Positions 61,163-64,000 of a DNA stretch of 64,000 nt are shown here, one piece after another (within the stretch, counting starts at the first letter, position 1; each line of letters starts with the position of its first letter). Below the pieces are notes generated by a model. That model saw only the letters and a list, made by a program, of their open reading frames with translations, made no database searches and was not told the DNA's origin. Source of the DNA: Clostridium manihotivorum. Lineage in GTDB: Bacteria; Bacillota; Clostridia; Clostridiales; Clostridiaceae. The position numbers and the translations under genes are program-made. The stretch lies in the NCBI RefSeq assembly GCF_004015185.1, contig NZ_CP025746.1:4109776-4173775 (forward strand), in the 5' to 3' direction.

Positions 61163-61186
61163 ATATACGAACAAAAGTTCGTATAT
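61163..61186. promoter_or_regulatory. Hairpin upstream of the Rpn gene
   Basis: ATATACGAAC and GTTCGTATAT form a perfect 10-base stem with the loop AAAA, about 57 bases before the start codon. It matches in place and design the hairpin at 50223-50252. Confidence 0.65.
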
Positions 61187-61243
61187 CGCTATTCATCAAT
61201 TTATTTATAATTAATTTTATATTATATATCATTAGCAATAAAC

Positions 61244-61473
61244 TTCATTCAAAGTTTATCCTATTTATTAAAACTATAGGAAAATTAGGTGCTTTATATT
61301 CAATAATCGCTTGAGGTATATGATCTTCATTTTTGTCTTACTATTTCCTCAGGTGTTTCTATAACAAGCATTTTCCTTATTGGATCAAATATACACCTCT
61401 TTCCATTCTTTAAATAATTTTTAGCTAAATAGTATTTAAGAAAATCTATATCTAAATAATAGTCCATAATCAT
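61244..61473 (-). pseudogene. Remnant with a type I restriction HsdR-like N-terminal domain
   Basis: From ATG 61473 the frame reads MIMDYYLDIDFLKYYLAKNY, GKRCIFDPIRKMLVIETPEE, IVRQK, then a stop. In the next frame the reading continues DHIPQAIIEYKAPNFPIVLI. DPIRK...TPEEIVRQ and the E-x-K strand are typical of the HSDR_N domain seen in type I restriction subunits and in stand-alone proteins. A frameshift and the short length mark it as a remnant. Confidence 0.65.
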
Positions 61474-61512
61474 ATATCCCCTTTTAACAAACTATATGAT
61501 TATATAATTTTT

Positions 61513-64000
61513 CTAATTCAACACTTCCAAAAGCTTACCATAAATCCTCTTCTCTTCACCACTTTCGTTTGTTCTTATCCTCAATATAGGAATATTGTAT
61601 TTTTCTAAAATTTCATCCTTCATCCTGTCTCTTTCAAGTTGCTTAGGATTATTGGCATGATAATAGTATCCATCTACTTCAACCACAAGCACTGGCATTT
61701 TGTCTATCTTTCTGTAGATTAAGAAATCCGTGTGGGTTAATATATTCATTGCAAATTTATATTCTGCTTCATTTAGTTTAGAGGTATCACGAAGAAGCAT
61801 TTTAAGTGGCTGATGCATAACTTTATCTAAGGACTTAAACTTATGGTCTGATAATACCTTTTCTATTACTGCATTCATTAGATTTTCAGAGATATGTTCT
61901 GAAACCTTTTTATTTCTATTTAACACTTCAAGCAATTTCTCAGAATAGCTGCTATAAAGCAGGTCAAAGACAGAATATATATTGCTATTAATAATTTCAA
62001 AGTTATTGTAATCTATGTACCTTATTAAATCGCTGATATTGTTATTTCCATTTACTATATCGCTATCAGATACTATAAGAATTAATTTATCCTCTGCACG
62101 GGAGATCGCAACATTTATAAGATTAGGATCTTCAATAAAATCATTGGATTCATTTGCCACGGTACTTAGTATAATAGTCTTCTTTTCTCTACCTTGATAT
62201 TTATGTACAGTATCAATTTCAACATTTTCATCTTTTATTACTCTTTGTAATGCTGATATTTGATCTCTGTAGGGTGATATTATTCCTATGGATTTCTTTG
62301 ATTTTAGGCCTGGTAGTATTTCCTCAAGAATTACATCAATCTGTCTTTGGTTATAGTTACCCCTTGCATGATTACCTTTAACTGTTTTATAGACAGCTAA
62401 GGGAGAGTGGTTTTCTTCTCCACTAGTCAATATTATTAATTCATCATCGTAAAACTTCTTATTACAAAAATCTATTATCTTAGGATGCCATCTATAATGT
62501 TCTTTAAGTAGTGTTTTCGGAACATCATCATATAGACTTATAATAGAAGAAAGCAGGCTATGCTTTGAGTAATTATAAGCTTCATTCAGATGATAGCGAT
62601 TGAAAATATTATTAGTTATATTCTCGATTTCAGATGATACTATATTAGGTAGCTGCTTTAAATCTCCAACTATCACTGCATTTTTTGCAGAAGAAAAAGC
62701 TAGTGCTCCAGTTACTACATCAACCTGAGAAGCTTCATCTATAATCACATAATCAAATAAATAATTCTTAGCTGCAGAGTTTCTTAAGGAATGGGTGGTA
62801 CTTAGTATTACTGGATATTCATATATAAAGGAATCAAAGTTTTTCCATAATGCCTCTTCAGAAAAGTTAACTCTACTGTGCTTTTCACCATATTTCTTAG
62901 CTAATTTAGCTTTTAGTAATCTCATAGATTTTTCGCTATAAGCCTTCATTTGGTCTTTAAAACTATAGCGATTAAGCTCAGCTTCTATAGCGCTAATCTC
63001 ATTTGTTATTTCTTTAAACCTAAGCTCGTAATAAAGCTTTCTGAGATGCTCAACTATATCCTCTGGGCTGTTTTTATAAAACTTGAAACTGATTATTCCA
63101 TATTTTAATAGATTTTTGAGCTTATACTTAAGATCGAATTTAATGTATTTATTCAATCTAATGTGGAAGTCCACTAGTAAAGACATTACTAGATCAGAAT
63201 TATTGTTAAATAAGGTTTTATAAGACCTTATTGTGCTTTTGTTAGTGTTACTATAGCTATTAAAATATTCTAGCTCTGTGTTTAGACTTGCAAGTTCCTG
63301 CTTTAGCCTCGCAACAGTACTTTGTTTCTCTAGCATATCTTCCAAAGTCTTTTGAGAAGCTAACAGCTCTTTTTGAATAGTTTCATACTCTTCAGCTTCT
63401 ATTTTCCACTGACTAAACTCTGGATAATGTCTCTGCTGAGTTTCAAAAAACTTCTTTCTATTATCACTTTTACCTAAATAAGCTGCAATAAAATCCACAT
63501 CATACTTTTCAAGCTTTTCTAAAACATTTGCAGTAGCAGAATTGTTATTAGAAACAACAGCAACAGTTTTATCATTTATAATAGCATTAGCAATAATGTT
63601 TAATATAGTCTGAGTCTTACCTGTTCCTGGAGGACCCTCTATTACACTTATCTGACTAGAAAGAGCATTTTCAGTGGCAGACTTTTGACTGATATTAAAA
63701 CCAAAAGGAAATATCACTTGCTGATGTTCTTCTAATTTAGTCATTTTCTTAGGATTTAAATAATTAGCAAGAACACTACTTGGGCTAACAGTAGTAAGCT
63801 TTTCATACTGCTTACTTAAAAAGGTACTGTCTTCATCTAAAGAAACATTGATATAGCTTGCCAGCATTTTTAAATATTTAAAGCAATCATTTGATAAATC
63901 ATTATTTAAGCAGTTTTCTTCTATAACTATCTGAGATTTATGATAAAGCTTATTGAATCCACTCTTAAAGATCAATCTATAATAATCTTCGAATTTAAAT
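61513..64000 (-). CDS. SF1 (UPF1-like) helicase with C-terminal nuclease-like domain, partial
   Basis: At least 828 codons; the frame is still open at the window edge (…FKFEDYYRLIFKSGFNKLYH), so the N-terminus is missing. Helicase motifs in order: I (VIEGPPGTGKTQTILNIIAN), a long coiled-coil insertion, II (FDYVIIDEASQVDVVTGALA), III (IVGDLKQLPN), IV (IGIISPYRDQISALQ), V (IDTVHKYQGREKKTIILST) and VI (LINVAISRAEDKLILIVSDS). The C-terminal 100 residues (VLVVEVDGYYYHANNPKQLE, then RDRMKDEIL and PILRIR) look like a Vsr/DUF2726-type PD-(D/E)XK domain. Such proteins occur in defence and mobile regions. Role not proven. Two decayed partial copies lie at 55180 and 59893. Confidence 0.87.
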   Translation of the reverse strand, partial: FKFEDYYRLIFKSGFNKLYHKSQIVIEENCLNNDLSNDCFKYLKMLASYINVSLDEDSTFLSKQYEKLTTVSPSSVLANYLNPKKMTKLEEHQQVIFPFGFNISQKSATENALSSQISVIEGPPGTGKTQTILNIIANAIINDKTVAVVSNNNSATANVLEKLEKYDVDFIAAYLGKSDNRKKFFETQQRHYPEFSQWKIEAEEYETIQKELLASQKTLEDMLEKQSTVARLKQELASLNTELEYFNSYSNTNKSTIRSYKTLFNNNSDLVMSLLVDFHIRLNKYIKFDLKYKLKNLLKYGIISFKFYKNSPEDIVEHLRKLYYELRFKEITNEISAIEAELNRYSFKDQMKAYSEKSMRLLKAKLAKKYGEKHSRVNFSEEALWKNFDSFIYEYPVILSTTHSLRNSAAKNYLFDYVIIDEASQVDVVTGALAFSSAKNAVIVGDLKQLPNIVSSEIENITNNIFNRYHLNEAYNYSKHSLLSSIISLYDDVPKTLLKEHYRWHPKIIDFCNKKFYDDELIILTSGEENHSPLAVYKTVKGNHARGNYNQRQIDVILEEILPGLKSKKSIGIISPYRDQISALQRVIKDENVEIDTVHKYQGREKKTIILSTVANESNDFIEDPNLINVAISRAEDKLILIVSDSDIVNGNNNISDLIRYIDYNNFEIINSNIYSVFDLLYSSYSEKLLEVLNRNKKVSEHISENLMNAVIEKVLSDHKFKSLDKVMHQPLKMLLRDTSKLNEAEYKFAMNILTHTDFLIYRKIDKMPVLVVEVDGYYYHANNPKQLERDRMKDEILEKYNIPILRIRTNESGEEKRIYGKLLEVLN

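Noticed and set aside
60980..61238. Longer N-terminus (44 more residues) for the Rpn gene
   Set aside because: The added part is hydrophobic by AT content only, crosses the upstream hairpin, and the ribosome-binding site points to ATG 61106.

Overview
This is an AT-rich window that fits a Clostridium sensu stricto chromosome. The evidence is very low GC outside the rRNA genes, strong AGGAGG ribosome-binding sites, a clostridial type I-B CRISPR-Cas locus whose repeat ends in ATTTAAAT, an RRNPP quorum-sensing pair, and many clostridial IS families. Nothing in the sequence fixes the species. Most genes lie on the minus strand. The window ends inside genes on both sides (cas5 at base 1, a helicase at base 64000).

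Left part (1-15600): the effector genes of a type I-B system run leftward as cas6-cas8b-cas7-cas5 (cas5 is cut by the window edge). They sit beside a long CRISPR array, 59 repeats by my count, which is read leftward from a leader at about 15384-15600. The old, leader-distal end of the array has been wrecked. Two decayed repeats lie next to cas6, a dead IS and an Rpn-family fragment separate them from the main array, and an IS21-family element has jumped into the middle of one repeat. An ISL3-family element has in turn jumped into the right end of that IS21. Target duplications at both insertion points let the order of events be read directly.

Middle part (15600-36100): ordinary accessory genes. 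These are two AraC regulators, an MNT nucleotidyltransferase whose partner gene has collapsed, a thioredoxin-like protein, a DUF4256 protein, a Uma2-type nuclease, a double GNAT, small membrane proteins, an AAA-ATPase/PD-(D/E)XK protein, a four-gene membrane operon with two MscS-like channels, a small carbohydrate cluster (AraC + GH88 + DUF2264), and a TetR/hydrolase pair with a perfect palindromic operator candidate.

Polymorphic toxin locus (36260-40930): one intact toxin gene with its immunity gene is followed by two headless, frameshifted toxin tails. Each tail still has its own immunity gene, and long direct repeats show how the cassettes were swapped or duplicated.

rRNA block (41400-49790): a 16S-23S-5S operon on the minus strand without a spacer tRNA, with a strong promoter and terminator. 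It is flanked by a dead IS1182 element (downstream) and an IS630 element (upstream).

Right part (50000-64000): an exonuclease/BRCT protein, an RmlD-like reductase, an RRNPP regulator with a small exported peptide gene that is probably its signal, a GH39 xylosidase with an in-frame TGA, an IS3 element with a broken orfB, a small membrane protein gene with an in-frame TAG, a probable structured RNA with two mutually exclusive pairings, one complete Rpn-family nuclease and several fragments of relatives, and an SF1 helicase with two decayed partial copies nearby. The general picture is a genome region with heavy IS traffic and repeated gene-fragment duplication.
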